Positions 11,770 to 23,788 of a DNA stretch of 64,000 nucleotides are shown here, one piece after another. This DNA is from Silurus meridionalis (lineage: Eukaryota > Chordata > Actinopteri > Siluriformes > Siluridae): contig NC_060906.1 of the NCBI RefSeq assembly GCF_014805685.1, positions 5,371,715 to 5,435,714 on the forward strand, written 5' to 3'. The translations under genes were made by a program, and so were the position numbers. The notes beneath the pieces are model-generated. The model worked only from the letters and a program-made list of their open reading frames with translations, had not been told where the DNA came from and made no database searches. How positions within the stretch are numbered: position 1 is the stretch's first letter; every line of letters starts with the position of its first letter.

Positions 11770-12095
11770 TAATCTCCACTACATGCTGTTATTAATTACA
11801 GCACTTTCTCTTTAAATTCTTGATCATTAAATTGAACTGGACGGAGTGCGATTAAAATAATTATTTTTCCAACTCATCAAAGTGTCGATTCAAAGAGTCG
11901 AGTCGGTTTTCCAAAAGTGAAAGTGTTTCTCAGCCTCGACTCTATTTGGAGGAGTGGTTGGAAAAACACAAAGATCTTCAACAGCGGTGAGATTCATGTC
12001 CAAGTGCTGAAGAAAAGTGGGTGAGTTTTTCCTAGAAACGACTTTCTATCGAAATAATGCGTTTGTGTTTTCTATGTAATGGAGTTTGTGGAAAG
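11770..12095 (+). promoter_or_regulatory. Candidate promoter and 5' non-coding exon of NLR gene A
   Basis: This block recurs at 45988-46255, upstream of NLR gene B, in the same orientation. Shared phrases include CAAAGAGTCGA, GTGAAAGTGTTTCTCAGCCT, AACACAAAGATCTTCAACAG and TTTTCTATGTAATGGAGTTT. It holds an ISRE-like AAAAGTGAAAG at 11913-11923 and ends an apparent non-coding exon at a consensus donor, AAGTGG|GTGAGT (exon end 12020). That it serves gene A is inferred from the paired arrangement, not shown by transcripts. Confidence 0.45.

Positions 12096-12192
<97 letters not shown>
12096..12192. repeat. (TATC)n microsatellite
   Basis: About 24 perfect units, placed in what would be intron 1 of gene A. 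Gene B has no counterpart at the matching site. Confidence 0.98.
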
Positions 12193-12194
12193 CA

Positions 12195-12571
12195 CTAGTG
12201 TGAAAAAGTGTTTTGTCCTGATTTCTTATTTTTTTTGTGATGTTTCTGATCATCAAACTAATTTAAATATATTTGTAAAAGATAGCATAAGTGAACACAA
12301 CATGAAGTTTTAAATGAAATATTTTATTATTGAGTGAAAACAAAATCCAAAATTACATAGCCCTGTGTGGAAAAAGTGTTTGCCCATATACCTAATAACT
12401 GGTTGGGCCACCCTTAGCAGCAACAACTGCAATCAAGCGTTTGCGATAACTTGCAATCAGTCTGTTACAGCGATGTGGAGGAATTTTGCTCCACTCATCT
12501 ATGCAGAATTGTTGTAATTCAGCCACATTGGAGCGTTTTCCAGCATGAACTACCTTTTTAAAGCCATGCCA
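12195..12571 (-). mobile_element. DNA-transposon fragment (GTGTGAAAAAGTGTTT tip)
   Basis: The segment carries the tip GTGTGAAAAAGTGTTT, then CTGATTTCTTATTTTTTTTG, CCCTGTGTGGAAAAAGTG and a decayed transposase read on the minus strand (about 12574-12410: KRSNVAELQQFCIDEW, LIASYRKRLIAVVAAKGG), as in a common fish Tc1-type element. It is cut off where the RTE LINE begins near 12572. Confidence 0.65.
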
Positions 12572-14815
12572 CATGCGCTGTCCGTAAACTCATTTCTAAT
12601 GCTGTCCTTCGTCATCACTCCCAATGAACACCTCAACACCTCCAACCGACTTTCAACTTTCCACTCTTTATCCTCTTAATCTCTGCTCTCACTTCCTTCT
12701 TACTAATCCTATCCACTTTCTGCCTTACCATCTCCACACCATCCAACCTTCTCTCTCTCTCTTATTTTCCTGCACAAATCAGCTGCTCAAAATATTTCCT
12801 CCATCTTCTCAACACATTCTCCTCAGTAGTCAACACATTTCCATCTCCATCCTTTATTGCTCTAACTTGCAGCACATCCTTCCCAGCTCGGTTCCTCTGC
12901 CTGGCCAATCGCTACAAATCCTTTTGTCCTTCCTAGTGTCCAACGTCTCATACAGCTCCTCAGATGCCTATGCTGCCGCATCTCCTTGTACTCCTGCCTA
13001 CTTTTATTATCTCTCTCAATCCCAATTCTGTTTCTCCAACCTCTTTCTTCTTTTATGTTCCAGCACTTCCTCATTCCACACCACGTCTCTTTGTCCTCCT
13101 TTCTATTTCCAGATGTCACACCAAGTTTCTCGCTGTCTCCCTTATTACTTATGCAGTAGTTGCCCAATCATCCAGCACCTCTTCACCACCACCGAGCCCC
13201 TGTCTGACCTCTTCCCTGAACCTCACACTACAGTCTTCCTCCTTCGTTTTCCTCCATCTTATTCTCCTTTCAGTCCCCACCCTCCTCCTCTTTTTCTTCA
13301 CCTCCAAAACCATCCTTTAGACCACCATCCGAAGCTGTCTAGCTACACTGTCCCCTGCCAACACCTTACAGTCTCCAATCTCCTTCAGGTTGCATCTCCT
13401 ACATAGAACATAGTCCACCTGTGTGCCCCTCCCTCTACTCCTTTATGTCACCCTATGCTCCTCATTCTTTTTAAAATAAGTTCATAACTGCCATTTCCAT
13501 CCTTTTAGCAAAATCTACTATCTGCCCTTCCACATTCCTCTCCTTAAGACCATACCTACCCATCACCTCCTCATCACCTCTCTTCCCTTCACCTACATGC
13601 CCATTTAAATCTGCCCCAATCACCAATCGCTCATTCCTAGGTACACTATCTACCACTTCATCTAACTCACTCCATAATTTTTTCTTCTCCTCCATCTCAC
13701 AACTCACAGTCGTGCAGCTCAAAACGCAGCTGCACGACTTGTGTTCAATCAGCCCAAGTTTTCCCACACCACCCCACTGCTGCGCTCCCTTCACTGGCTT
13801 CCAGTAGCTGCACGTATCAGATTCAAAACACTGATGCTTGCCTACAAGGCCAAAAATGGACCAGCACCATCATACCTCAGTGACCTCATCACATCTCGCA
13901 CTGCACCACGCTGTCTGAGATCCTCCAGCACTGCTCGACTGGTACCACCTTCTCTCAGAATGAGAGGTAAGTACACTTCAAGGCTCTTCTCTGTTCTGGC
14001 ACCGAGGTGGTGGAATGAACTTCCCCTAGATGTCCGTACAGCAGAGTCCCTGACTATCTTCAAACGACGACTGAAGACCTACCTCTTCCTGAAATACCTA
14101 AATTAGCACTTTCCAAGTTTGTAGAATTCGAGTTATATTTATATTAAGTTTATAATCTTGCGTACCAGTGTAGTTTTATTCATTACTAGAGACTCAAAGC
14201 ACTTTTGTACGTCGCTCTGGATAAGGGCGTCTGCTAAATGCCACAAATGTAAATGTAAATGTAACCCACTTGTGGAGCATAGGCACTGATGACATTTAAC
14301 ATCACCCCTTTAACTTCCAACTTTATCACTCTATCAGAAACCCCCTTCACCTCCACTACACTCTTACTGTACTCTTCCTTCAGAATCACCCCTACACCAT
14401 TTCTCTTTCCATCCACACCATGAAAGAAGAGTTAAATCCACCTCCAATGTTCCTGGTCTTACTTCTTTTCCACTTGGTCTCCTGAACACGCAACATATAT
14501 TCCTTCCTCTTCTCCTCTCAATCATATCAGGTCCCTCTCTCACTTTACCAGTCGTAGTACTAACATTTAAAGTGCCCACTCTAACCTCTACTCTCCTACA
14601 CTGCTCCTTTTCCTGCTGTCTCTGTAGACGTCTTCCTCCTCTCCTTCACCTCCTTTGGCCAACAGTAGTCCAATTTCCACCGGGACCCTGTTGTTAACGA
14701 TACCTGTTGTGGTCTTTGGTAACTCTGGCCTCAACCGATCCGGTATAAAGCTCTGATTTATACCAGATCCTCATTTATCCGGGCTTGAGTGCAACCCTAA
14801 TGGCTGGGTTAACAT
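12572..14815 (-). mobile_element. RTE-clade LINE, internally deleted and split
   Basis: Minus-strand sequence matches the better copy at 34315-37163. From right to left it holds the 5' leader (TTTATCCGGGCTTGAG near 14780), endonuclease pieces (about 14580-14265 and 13700-13480, including NGHVGEGKRGDEEVMGR and VISAYAPQVG) and the linker to early RT (about 13400-12640). It then jumps, near 12650, to the distal RT part at 12572-12645, so about 1 kb of RT core is missing. An L2 fragment (13706-14262) is inserted within the endonuclease. The plus-strand ORFs of 260 and 118 codons here are shadows of this element. Confidence 0.85.
13706..14262 (+). mobile_element. L2-like LINE 3' fragment nested in the RTE element
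   Basis: It begins abruptly in coding sequence (AAQNAAARLVFNQPK) and gives the typical L2 C-terminus at 13741-14106 (LLRSLHWLPVAARIRFKTL, RWWNELPLDVRTAESL, RRLKTYLF). The 3' tail reads CTCTGGATAAGGGCGTCTGC and ends in TAAATG repeats at about 14262. RTE sequence resumes directly after it, so this is a 5'-truncated insertion younger than its host. Confidence 0.9.
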
Positions 14816-14935
14816 TAAAGACTATATAATTTCTATTAATCATCAGAATATCTCTATTTTTTTGGAGGGTTATTGCTGTTATGACTCTGTTATTGTTATG
14901 TTGTTATATATGCTGTTTGGGTGCATTTGTTTACA

Positions 14936-15060
14936 GGAAACTCTCACCTGGACCAAGATTGCAGCAGCATTGGCGTATTGCAGCAACGGACCAAAGCGGC
15001 CAATGAGGCGTCAGTGTCTATGTCTATGGCTTTCACCTGTAATAGGACTTTAGAGGAAGA
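14936..15060 (+). other. Block conserved with gene B, possible 5' non-coding exon
   Basis: After TTGTTTACAG the sequence AAACTCTCACCTGGACCAAG and its continuation recur at 54870-54985 upstream of gene B at roughly 90 percent identity by eye. Both are preceded by an acceptor-like TTTACAG. I see no clear donor, so this may only be conserved intron sequence left from the duplication. Confidence 0.35.
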
Positions 15061-15478
15061 TTTTCCCCCAGTTTTAACTGCATGTTTGTTTTTATGTTTC
15101 CTATTAATTAGATTGAGTCCAGCAGAAGAGATCTGCGTCTTCAGGACTCTGTGTCTACATTAAAAATGGAGATCCCTGATCATAGGACAGATCATGTGAC
15201 CTCACCCTCAAAAGACTGGTAACCTGCCATGTTCTAGTGTTTTACTAATGAACTGTTCATATCTGCATTATGGAGTTTCTATAGAAATCATAACTAATAT
15301 TTATAGTAAGAATAAATCTTTAGCACTCACTTGAAAAAGTGGTTGATGAAATAATGTCCCACAACTGTTTATTTTTTGCCTTTTGATTAGTTTTTGTATT
15401 TATACTCCATGTTTCCATTGTCTCTTTGTGAAGAACTGTTTGTTCCTGCTCTTAGCCTATTCCAGACATGGTAGCATG

Positions 15479-16417
15479 CAGTGTTGTGCTCGTTACTAAA
15501 AAATAGTAACTAGTTACAGTTACTCGTTACTTCATTCAAAAAGTAACTCAGTTACTTTGTTGATTACTTACACCAAAAAGTAATGCGTTACTGTTAAAAG
15601 TAACTTTTTGTTACTTTTTTAAAGAACCTTCTTTAATGTTCCCATTAATGCCCTTTTATGTGTTATGGTCTATACAAACACAAAACTGACAAACATAAAG
15701 TCATTTTTAAACACTATTTTATTGAAGTCAGACCAGCACAAACTGAATATATCACAAGGATTTCTGAAATAAATAACAAAACAAGCTGATTAATATATTC
15801 ACAATCAAAATCTAAAGTGGCTTCTGCTGTTGTGTTGAGCTCTTAAAAATGTTCCTTTTACAGCTGAAGTATGAAAACAGAACACCGGGTTAGCTTCTAG
15901 CTTCTATCATGGAGTTCCTGGAGTTTCAACAGATTGGAGTTGCTGTTTATCGCAGTAGATACGAGCTTCGAACCAGAAAGACACAGCATACATTTGACTT
16001 AAACGTTTTTGTCTTTATGCTCAACTAAAGTGAAATAATGAGCATATTTCCACTTTGAGAAACTCGACTTGCTCTCGCCTCGACTTGCCATTACTGCTGC
16101 ACAGACCTGAATAAACGGACACGCCCACAGTGCATCTTCTTCCTGTTTACAGTGGTTTATCCACCAATCCTACAATGCGTCTTCTTCCTGTTTACAGTGG
16201 TTCATCCACCAATCCTACAATGTGTCACTGCTGTAAACAGGTTAGACTGTAGTCTACACTTCAGCCCAAATTCATTAATTTAAAAAAGTAACAGGTAACG
16301 CACCATACGGTAACGGCGTTACTTTATTGTTAAAAGTAACGCGTTACAGTATTAGTTACTGTCAAAAGTAACGCATTACCGGTGTGTGTACAAGTAACGC
16401 GTTACTGCCCAACACTG
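15479..16417. mobile_element. hAT-type non-autonomous element with 8-bp TSD
   Basis: The tips are CAGTGTTGTGCTCGTTAC and GTTACTGCCCAACACTG, inverted and rich in GTAACGCGTTAC motifs, as in abundant fish hAT MITEs. It is flanked by a perfect 8-bp duplication, GTAGCATG, at 15471-15478 and 16418-16425. It sits in the first coding intron of gene A. Gene B has no such element at the matching place. There is no transposase ORF. Confidence 0.92.
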
Positions 16418-16425
16418 GTAGCATG

Positions 16426-16694
16426 TGTATATAAACAGCACTATGGAGATCTGCTACTATTAGCATTTTGTTGTATTTGAAGTTAAATGAAACAAGGGTG
16501 TGGATTTTTAGGAAACTATACTGCAGGGGTGTTTGTTCCCTGTTCACAATCTGTGTTCTGTATGCTACTATTCCTAGTGTGTAAGAAGTGATAAAGATTA
16601 TAATGAATTTTGAACAGAAATATTGTGATTATACCTTATACCTTATTATTATACCGAAATGATCTCTCATGTCCATTTCTATCATTTTAAACAG
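16426..16694. other. Intron sequence of NLR gene A
   Basis: Resembles the intron of gene B just before its 117-nt exon (tracts such as TTCTGTCTCATG and CATTTCTATCATTT precede the acceptors). Nothing else is visible. Confidence 0.5.
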
Positions 16695-17342
16695 TAAAGA
16701 AAAGAGCAGGAGGTCACACTCCCCAGAACCCAGCTGTGTCTCCATGAAGAGTGATCGGTCTATGGATCGTCCTCTCAACTTCAGAAATGAAAACCCCTCA
16801 CCTGTACACAGGTAACATCTCTGTCAGGTGGCAACCACGAGTCGGAAACGAAAGTAACTCTATCATGTTTATGGAATCATTCAGCACACAAACAGAGGAC
16901 AGGGAGTGTTACGAACTGTAATGCTGGTTTGGTCCGTGATGCAGGTATAATCCTTTAGGGAAGTATAATCCACTTAGAAAAGTATAATCCGTAAGGAAGG
17001 TAATGTCCATAATGAAACGGGTAATCCGGGAAGTGAGGGTAATCCGTGGGCAATCCGTAGGAACCAGTGGGGAAACTCAGCACATGAATAAAGTCCTGCC
17101 GCTGCCCATTTCCATTATTTAGCTGTTTTTCTGCTGAAGTTTAAGATACAGGACGTGTTTACACACTTAAATTCAGGCCATTTTGCAGTCATTATTATTA
17201 AATGTGTTTGTGTGTTTTTATGGAAGATTGCTGATGATTTGTGTGGTGTGGGAGTGGAGCATTGTGGTGGGGCTACAATAGGAATCTCATCCAGGGTTCC
17301 AAATGCTAGAAACTGACCTGTTACACGTAATGTAACAGACCC

Positions 17343-17344
<2 letters not shown>

Positions 17345-17381
<37 letters not shown>
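17345..17381. repeat. (GA)n microsatellite
   Basis: About 18 dinucleotide units in the intron between the two 117-nt exons of gene A. Confidence 0.95.
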
Positions 17382-17388
<7 letters not shown>

Positions 17389-17484
17389 TAGAGAGATACC
17401 ATGCAGAGCTGACTGATACTTTTAGCGAGTGTGTGTTTGTGTGTGTCCCGGCATGAGTAAGACGAAAGATGTGCGTTACCGAGA

Positions 17485-17588
17485 GTGTGTGTGTGTGTGT
17501 GTGTGTGTCCCGGCGTGAGTACGAGGAAAGATGTGCGTTACCGCAAGTGTGTCACCTGCGCCGCGCCGCACACCTTAAAATCACGTGA

Positions 17589-17628
<40 letters not shown>
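17485..17628. repeat. (GT)n and (CA)n tracts in inverted arrangement
   Basis: (GT)12 at about 17485-17508 and (CA)19 at about 17590-17628 face each other across about 80 nt, so the pair could form a hairpin. Intronic in gene A. Confidence 0.9.
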
Positions 17629-17629
<1 letters not shown>

Positions 17630-18926
17630 GCACAAGCACTGCGGTTATCTGGTGTTTTTATTTGTTTTGTTAAGGGAAATCTGCAAACTGTTTTCAGAAA
17701 GTATGTGTTCGCCATACAATCACACTAACAAACATCACAATTGTGATACAATTAATCGTGCAACACTATTTCAAGTTAACTGTAATAAATTTGAAGAGTT
17801 ACCAGAAATATTGTGATACATTATGATACAAATTCAAATTTTTAAACAATGATATTCTGTCTCATGTCTATTTCTATCATTTAAACAGTAAAGGAAAGAG
17901 AGAGAGATCACACTCCCCAGAACCCAGCTGTGTCTCCATGATGAGTGATCGGTCTATGAATCGTCCTCTCTACTTCAGAACTGGAATCTCCTTACCTGTA
18001 CACAGGTAACATCCCATAATTCTCATATTTACAGTCACAGTTAATGTCCAAAGCTGGAATTCTGATCTATTATATAATTTTCATCTTTTACTCTCAAATC
18101 CAAATGTCTTCAATGTCGAGCAAAAACCCAAAGAACTGGACTTCCTGTTCCAATACTTTTGGAAGTTTGTGTTGGAAGAATAGAAAAGTAGGAAAAAGTG
18201 TGAAATGAAAACAGGAGCACATTTAATTCTCCAGGTGCACAATGTTGGAGTTGTATTCAGCTCTGTGTTCTCCAAGTGTTCCTGCTCTCACTACAATTAT
18301 TGGAGTACAATTTGTGTTCAGGTTTAGACTCCAGTATTAAAGTGAGGAACGTTGAGATCTTTAACACTTGTTGTTTTTGTTCCCAGTGTTCTACAGAAGG
18401 CAGGAGACAGAAGAGAGAAGAACATCATCACAGCTACAGGGTATGATCAAAACCAACACCATGACTGTGACACTGACACACTGCTATTCTAAAGCTCTCT
18501 GCTGTTAGTAACTACAGAGTGATTAGATGATAGAAAACCTCCAGTAGAATAAAGTAAATCCACAGTGAGAACATCATAAAGATCTATCTAGCAGGAAAAA
18601 TGTGAACTTCTACTCTAATCATTGGAGCCCATGTCTCACCATGTCTTCCTTCTTCACCCTGTCACAGACACGACCCAGAATCCACTGCTGCGGATGAATT
18701 TCAGGAGAAGTTCAAGTCCAATCTGAAGAAGAAGTTTGAGTGTTTGAATGGACTGATGCTAAAGCAGGAAAACCGAACACTCCTGAATGAGATCTACATA
18801 GAGCTCTACATCACAGAGGGAGACAGTGGAGACGTCAATAAAGAACATGAGGTGAAACAGATCGAGGCAGCATCCAGGAGGATCCCAACTGAGGACACAC
18901 CAATTAAATGCAGTGACATCTTTAAA

Positions 18927-19115
18927 CCCCTACCTGAACAAGACAAAGCCATCAGGAGAGTTCTGACAAAACCCTTATCTGAACAAGATGAAGAACCCAT
19001 CAGGAACGTTCTGACAAAGCTCTTATCTGAACAAGATGAAGAACCCAACAGGAACGTTCTGAAAAAGCTCTTATCTGAACAAGATGAAGAACCCATCAGG
19101 AGAGTTCTGACAAAG
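18927..19115 (+). repeat. 48-nt coding tandem repeat in NLR A, four units
   Basis: Between FISNA and the P-loop the frame repeats a 16-residue unit close to [16 protein letters not shown] four times (the first unit has 15 residues, [15 protein letters not shown]). The array ends one codon before GVSGIGKT. Units are 80-95 percent identical. Gene B has five units. Confidence 0.95.
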
Positions 19116-21162
19116 GGAGTATCTGGAATTGGAAAAACAGTCTCTGTGCAGAAGTTTGTTTTGGACTGGGCTGAAGGGAAAACAAATCAGGACTTCCACC
19201 TCATATTCCCACTTCCTTTCAGAGAGCTGAATTTGATGAAGGAGCAGAAACTTAGTCTGGTGGAGCTCCTTCATGTGTTTTTTAAGGATATGAAAGAAAT
19301 GGACATTTCCAGGTTTGAGAAGGTTTTGTTTATTTTTGATGGTTTGGATGAGTGTCGTTTTCCTCTGGATTTCCAGAAGACAGTGAGAGTGTGTGATGTA
19401 ACTGAATCCGCACCAGTGCATGTGCTGCTGATAAACCTGATCAAAGGGAACCTGCTTCCCTCTGCTCTCATCTGGATCACCTCCAGACCAGCAGCAGCTG
19501 ATCAAATCCCCTCTGAGTGTGTCCATCGAGTCACAGAGGTACGAGGGTTCAATGACCCTCAGAAGGAGGAGTACTTCAGCAAGAGGATCAGTGATCAGAA
19601 CCTGGCCAATAAGATCATCATACACCTGAAGTCATTAAGAAGCCTCTACATCATGTGCCACATCCCAGTGTTCTGCTGGATTTCAGCTGCTGTTCTAGAG
19701 AGAATGTTGGGTGAAGCAGAAAGTGGAGAGATCCCCAAGACTCTGACTCAAATGTACACACACTTCCTCATCATTCAGACCAACATCATAAGAGAGAAGT
19801 ACCTACAGAAGCAGGAGAGTGATGAAGAAATGCTTCTCAAACTGGGGAAACTGGCTTTCCAGCAGCTGGAGAAACAAAACCTGATCTTCTATGAGGAAGA
19901 CCTGAGAGAGTGACATTGATGTGACAGAAGCAGCAGTGTATTCAGGTGTGTGTACGCAGATCTTTAGAGAGGAGTTTGGGCTTCACCAGAGTAAAGTGTA
20001 CTGCTTTGTTCATCTGAGCATTCAGGAAAATCTCGCAGCTTTGTATGTGCACCTCACCTTCATGAAGGAGCAGAGAAATGTTCTTAAAGAGAATCAGGTC
20101 TGTAGGACACTTTCAGATGTTCACAGGAGTGCTGTAGATCAGGCTTTAGACAGTGAGACTGGACATCTGGATCTTTTCCTCCGCTTTCTTCTGGGTCTCT
20201 CACTCGAGTCCAATCAGAAACTTCTACATTCCTTAGTAACACAGACAGGAAGTAGCTCCCAGAACAAAGAGCAAACAGTTTAGTACATCAAGAAGAAGAT
20301 CAGTGAAGATCTTCCTACAGAGAAATCCATCAATCTGTTCCACTGTCTGAATGAACTGGGTGATGATTCTCTAGTGGAGGAAATCCAGCAGTATCTGAAA
20401 TCTGGAACACAAAGTGAACTTTCTCCTTCACAGTGGTCTGCTCTGGTGTTTGTGTTACTGACATCAGCACAGGATCTGGAGGAATTTGATCTGAATAAAT
20501 ACATCACTCCAGATAAGATCAGAGATGAGATTCTTGTGAGAGTGATGCCTGTGATTGCAGCATCCAGAAAAGCAATGTAAGTGAAGCTGAATGAAATTGT
20601 TCTACTGTTACAGTGTTGAGAACAAATCAAAGGTCTGAGCTGTTCAGATGAATCGAACTCCGCAGGACTCTTTAGAGTTTTTCCTTTCTCCTCTTAGAAA
20701 CCTTTTAGATCAGACTCTCTTACTTTCCCATTTGGATTCCCGGATCTCATCCTCCATGTTTATACAACGTGTGTGTGATGATGTTCCTCAGCTGAAACTC
20801 TTGCCAAGCCAAATCTGAACATCTCCAACTGTCAATTCTTATTATTCCACCATTTAATCATTGTGTTCAACTGATGTGTGTGATGTTGAAAGTGAGACGC
20901 TGCAGTGAAGCTTTGAGAACTTGTTTGATCTTCTGCATTTCTGTTTATTATCTTTTATTTCCTTCAGTATCAGATGCAATGAAATTGCAGGGAGAAGTGG
21001 AGAAGTTCTGACCTCAGTGCTCAACTCAGAAACCTCTAGTCTAAGAGAACTGCATCTGACTGTCAATACACTGGATCTGTCTGGGAATAAACTAGAAGAC
21101 TCAGGAGTGAAGCGTCTCTCTGCTCTACTGGAGAATCCTGAGTGTAAAGTGAAAGATCTGAG

Positions 21163-22249
21163 GTAAGATCATCTCTCTGAGAGACACAAGAACTCACTAA
21201 AAGCTGCAGTGAATTGTTGTATACGGTGTTGTTTTTCAGGTGAAATTTGCTGTAGCAGTACAACATCCAGAACAAATCTATCAGTAATTAAACTTCTCAC
21301 TTCCACTAATCATTAATGCACTGAGAATTAGATCCATGTGTGAATAAAACTCCAGTTAAACAGAGAGAAAGAATCTGATTCATGACTTTGAACAGAAAGC
21401 AGCAATACCTTCACACCTCTTGTACACATAATGACAGGAATCTCAATCACAGCAATAATCATTGGTCAGGTTTAATATTATCTTGTGATTGGACAAGAGA
21501 AGGGAGACGGTCCACCATAACACACACATCATCTTCAAATCATCATCATTGCTTTTTCAACCTGTTTCTAGACGTCTTACCATATTATTCTTCATTGTCA
21601 GAGATTCCCCTCTGCTCCTTTTGCAGAATGATGAAGTGTGTGTCAGCTTGTATTGCTCTGGACTTCCCAGTTCCATTCTCTGTTTCTCAGAGCGACGTGT
21701 GTTTGTGCTGCTGCTCTCATTCATCTCATCTTCTTTTACAACTTCTTTATTGAACTGCAAATGTTTAAGATCTTCTAAGAGTAAAAAATCGCAAATTTAC
21801 TTCTGTTTTTTCCTGCACATTTATTTAGGCATTAGTGCTGCTCTACTTCTAATCCCCTGCTGTGAACATGAGCTGAAATACACCTTACACTGCCACCTAC
21901 TGGTCATTTACTGCAGTTTTCTTGTGTCAGCAGTCTGAGATGAATCAAAGTGCAGTACAAATATTTATCTCGATTAAATCATCTTTAAATTCATTTATTT
22001 TCGTTGATAAATTATATATTTTTGATTTACTTTGTAAGTCCTGGAGAAATCTGCTGCAACTTATTTTACACAAATTAAATCTGTCTATTTTGTAGTCGGG
22101 CAACTCGCACTTCATGACTGTCTAGACGAGGACTTCCATCAGTGTCTGTGACTGGACCTCACACCAACACTGCAGAAACGAGGGAGAACACAAAGGATGT
22201 GTAATGTGTAGAAACTGAGAGAGTGAAGTGTGTCATTGTGTATCTGCAG
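21163..22249. other. Intron between the LRR exons of NLR A
   Basis: Non-coding but very similar to 59340-60989 of gene B apart from the mariner-type insertion there. ORFs of 123 and 149 codons at 21382-21938 occur in both paralogs with shifted or shortened ends, lack any family match and look like chance. Confidence 0.7.
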
Positions 22250-22423
22250 GTTGTATAATTGTGGAGTATCAGATGAAGGCTGTGCTGCTCTCACTTCAGC
22301 TCTGAGATCAAACCCCTCACACCTGAGAGATTTGGATCTGTCTTGGAATAAAGTAGGAGACTCAGGAGTGAAGTGTCTCTCTGCTGTACTGGAGAATCCT
22401 CACTGTAAACTGGAGATACTGAG

Positions 22424-23457
22424 GTAAGATCATCTCTCTGAGAGTCACATGACCTGCTCCTCAGTAACACACATTCTCTAATAGTGAGACTGAAGCAGAG
22501 CTTTTAGGTTCAGCATCAATGTTCTGAGGAGGAAGTTTGTAGTTTTATTTTTTTAGTTTTATTTGTTAGTTTAAATTAGTGTTCTGTGTATTGTACACAC
22601 ACACACACTGAGGAACACGTTCACACACTCTGATCGTCTGCTTGATGCCACAGATGAAAATGTAAACACTTTGTTTATGGCCCCAAATATACAAAGAGCA
22701 GGAAAGATACTCAGCTACTACTGAACTTTTTATTTGGGGAAGTAAAATGATCATATGATTGTGTAGAAAAGGAAGTGAAATGGAAAAGAATAAACTGAAT
22801 TGGTGCTGTTTTTATGGGTTTAATACAAACACGAGTAAAAATCCAGCAGATGTTCAGGAACATGAAAACTTTTTAGTGCAAATGGGGAATAAATGAATGT
22901 ATTTGTGATGTTGATCATAACGGCTTTCTGCAACTTAAAGTTTCACTTCAATCAAATGTTCCAGCTTTTCTAAATCTTTTTTACCTTTTAGCAATAAATA
23001 GACCTAAAAGTCATGATGATGATCAGTAACTGTTTCATTCACACACTTTACCTCCCTTCTCCACTTTGTATGATTTGTTTTCTGATTTGTTTGTGTTTTG
23101 CACTTCTTGGCCACCGTACACACTCTCTGCACTTTAATATCAATGTAGAACAAGAGAGAAGCTCCACAGCAGTGATCTTTATTAAAATCAGTAAAAACTC
23201 TACAGCCTGGGATTGGAGAAGTGCAGTGATGTGATGCAAATCTCTGCTCATGTTCCTCTTTCATCTTCTGCACCTTCTCATTTGTTCTCACTAAATGTTC
23301 TACCAAAGATATTATATAAGCATGAAGAAATGTTGAAGGACAAATGATACACTGGAATCAAATCCTGGTTTCCTTGAAGCAGAGATAATTACCTGCTGCT
23401 GATCATCAAACACCTCCTTCTAGTTTTCTGTTACTGATTCACTTCTTTCTCTTCTAG
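22424..23457. other. 3' intron of NLR A
   Basis: No further LRR exon and no B30.2 coding sequence is visible. A short piece at 23066-23118 (TTGTTTGTGTTTTGCACTTC and GGCCACCGTACAC) is the reverse complement of the edge of a tandem repeat at 25850. Confidence 0.5.
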
Positions 23458-23464
23458 TGTTTAA

Positions 23465-23757
23465 TGGTGATGAACAATTGTGTGTGAAGACTCCAGTGTT
23501 CCTGCATTTCCGTGTCTGCAAACCGAGAACACGTTTATCTACAGGATCTGAGGAGTTGATGTGAAAAAGCCCAGAGCAGAAGGAGTTCAAATCACATGTA
23601 TTACTTTGTCCTTTAGTTAGTATTTAATAGAGTTTCTATCTTTATGCTACAGGATCAGACCCAATCCATTCTTTATTTTCTCTCTGATCTGATCTCTATT
23701 TCTTACTAGTATCAGGTGATCAACCCAGTATGGGATCAGTGCCATCTTTAGTGCCTG

Positions 23758-23788
<31 letters not shown>

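Larger units (their letters stand above)
15166..23464 (+). pseudogene. NLR gene A (FISNA-NACHT-LRR, NLR-C type), inactivated
   Basis: Exons with GT/AG borders: 15166-15218 ([20 protein letters not shown]), two 117-nt exons at 16695-16811 and 17889-18005 ([17 protein letters not shown] type), 18387-18440 (54 nt), the large exon 18668-20576, and LRR exons 20968-21162 and 22250-22423. A last exon with stop may be 23458-23464. The large exon encodes FISNA, a 4-unit repeat, the NACHT P-loop GVSGIGKT, Walker B FIFDGLDE, and helical/winged-helix parts. Intact relatives are cytosolic innate immune receptors. Two lesions kill this copy: near 19911 a TG is missing relative to gene B (GAGAGTGACAT against GAGAGTGTGACAT), giving an immediate TGA; and CAG has become TAG at 20281-20283. 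A 3-nt insertion (AGC) near 20271 is in frame. Gene B lies 38-40 kb away in the same orientation. A transcribed short product ending after Walker B and part of the helical region remains possible. Confidence 0.9.

Noticed and set aside
12624..13406. 260-codon plus-strand ORF rich in S, L and P
   Set aside because: Antisense of the RTE LINE, whose minus-strand reading gives recognisable endonuclease and RT linker.
19071..19625. 184-codon minus-strand ORF over NLR A (and 147 codons at 57533-57976 over NLR B)
   Set aside because: Antisense to the NACHT exon in both paralogs; conserved only because the coding strand is.
21382..21938. ORFs of 123 and 149 codons in the LRR intron, partly conserved in gene B
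   Set aside because: Conservation equals that of surrounding intron, the reading frame changes end between paralogs, and the product has no family features.
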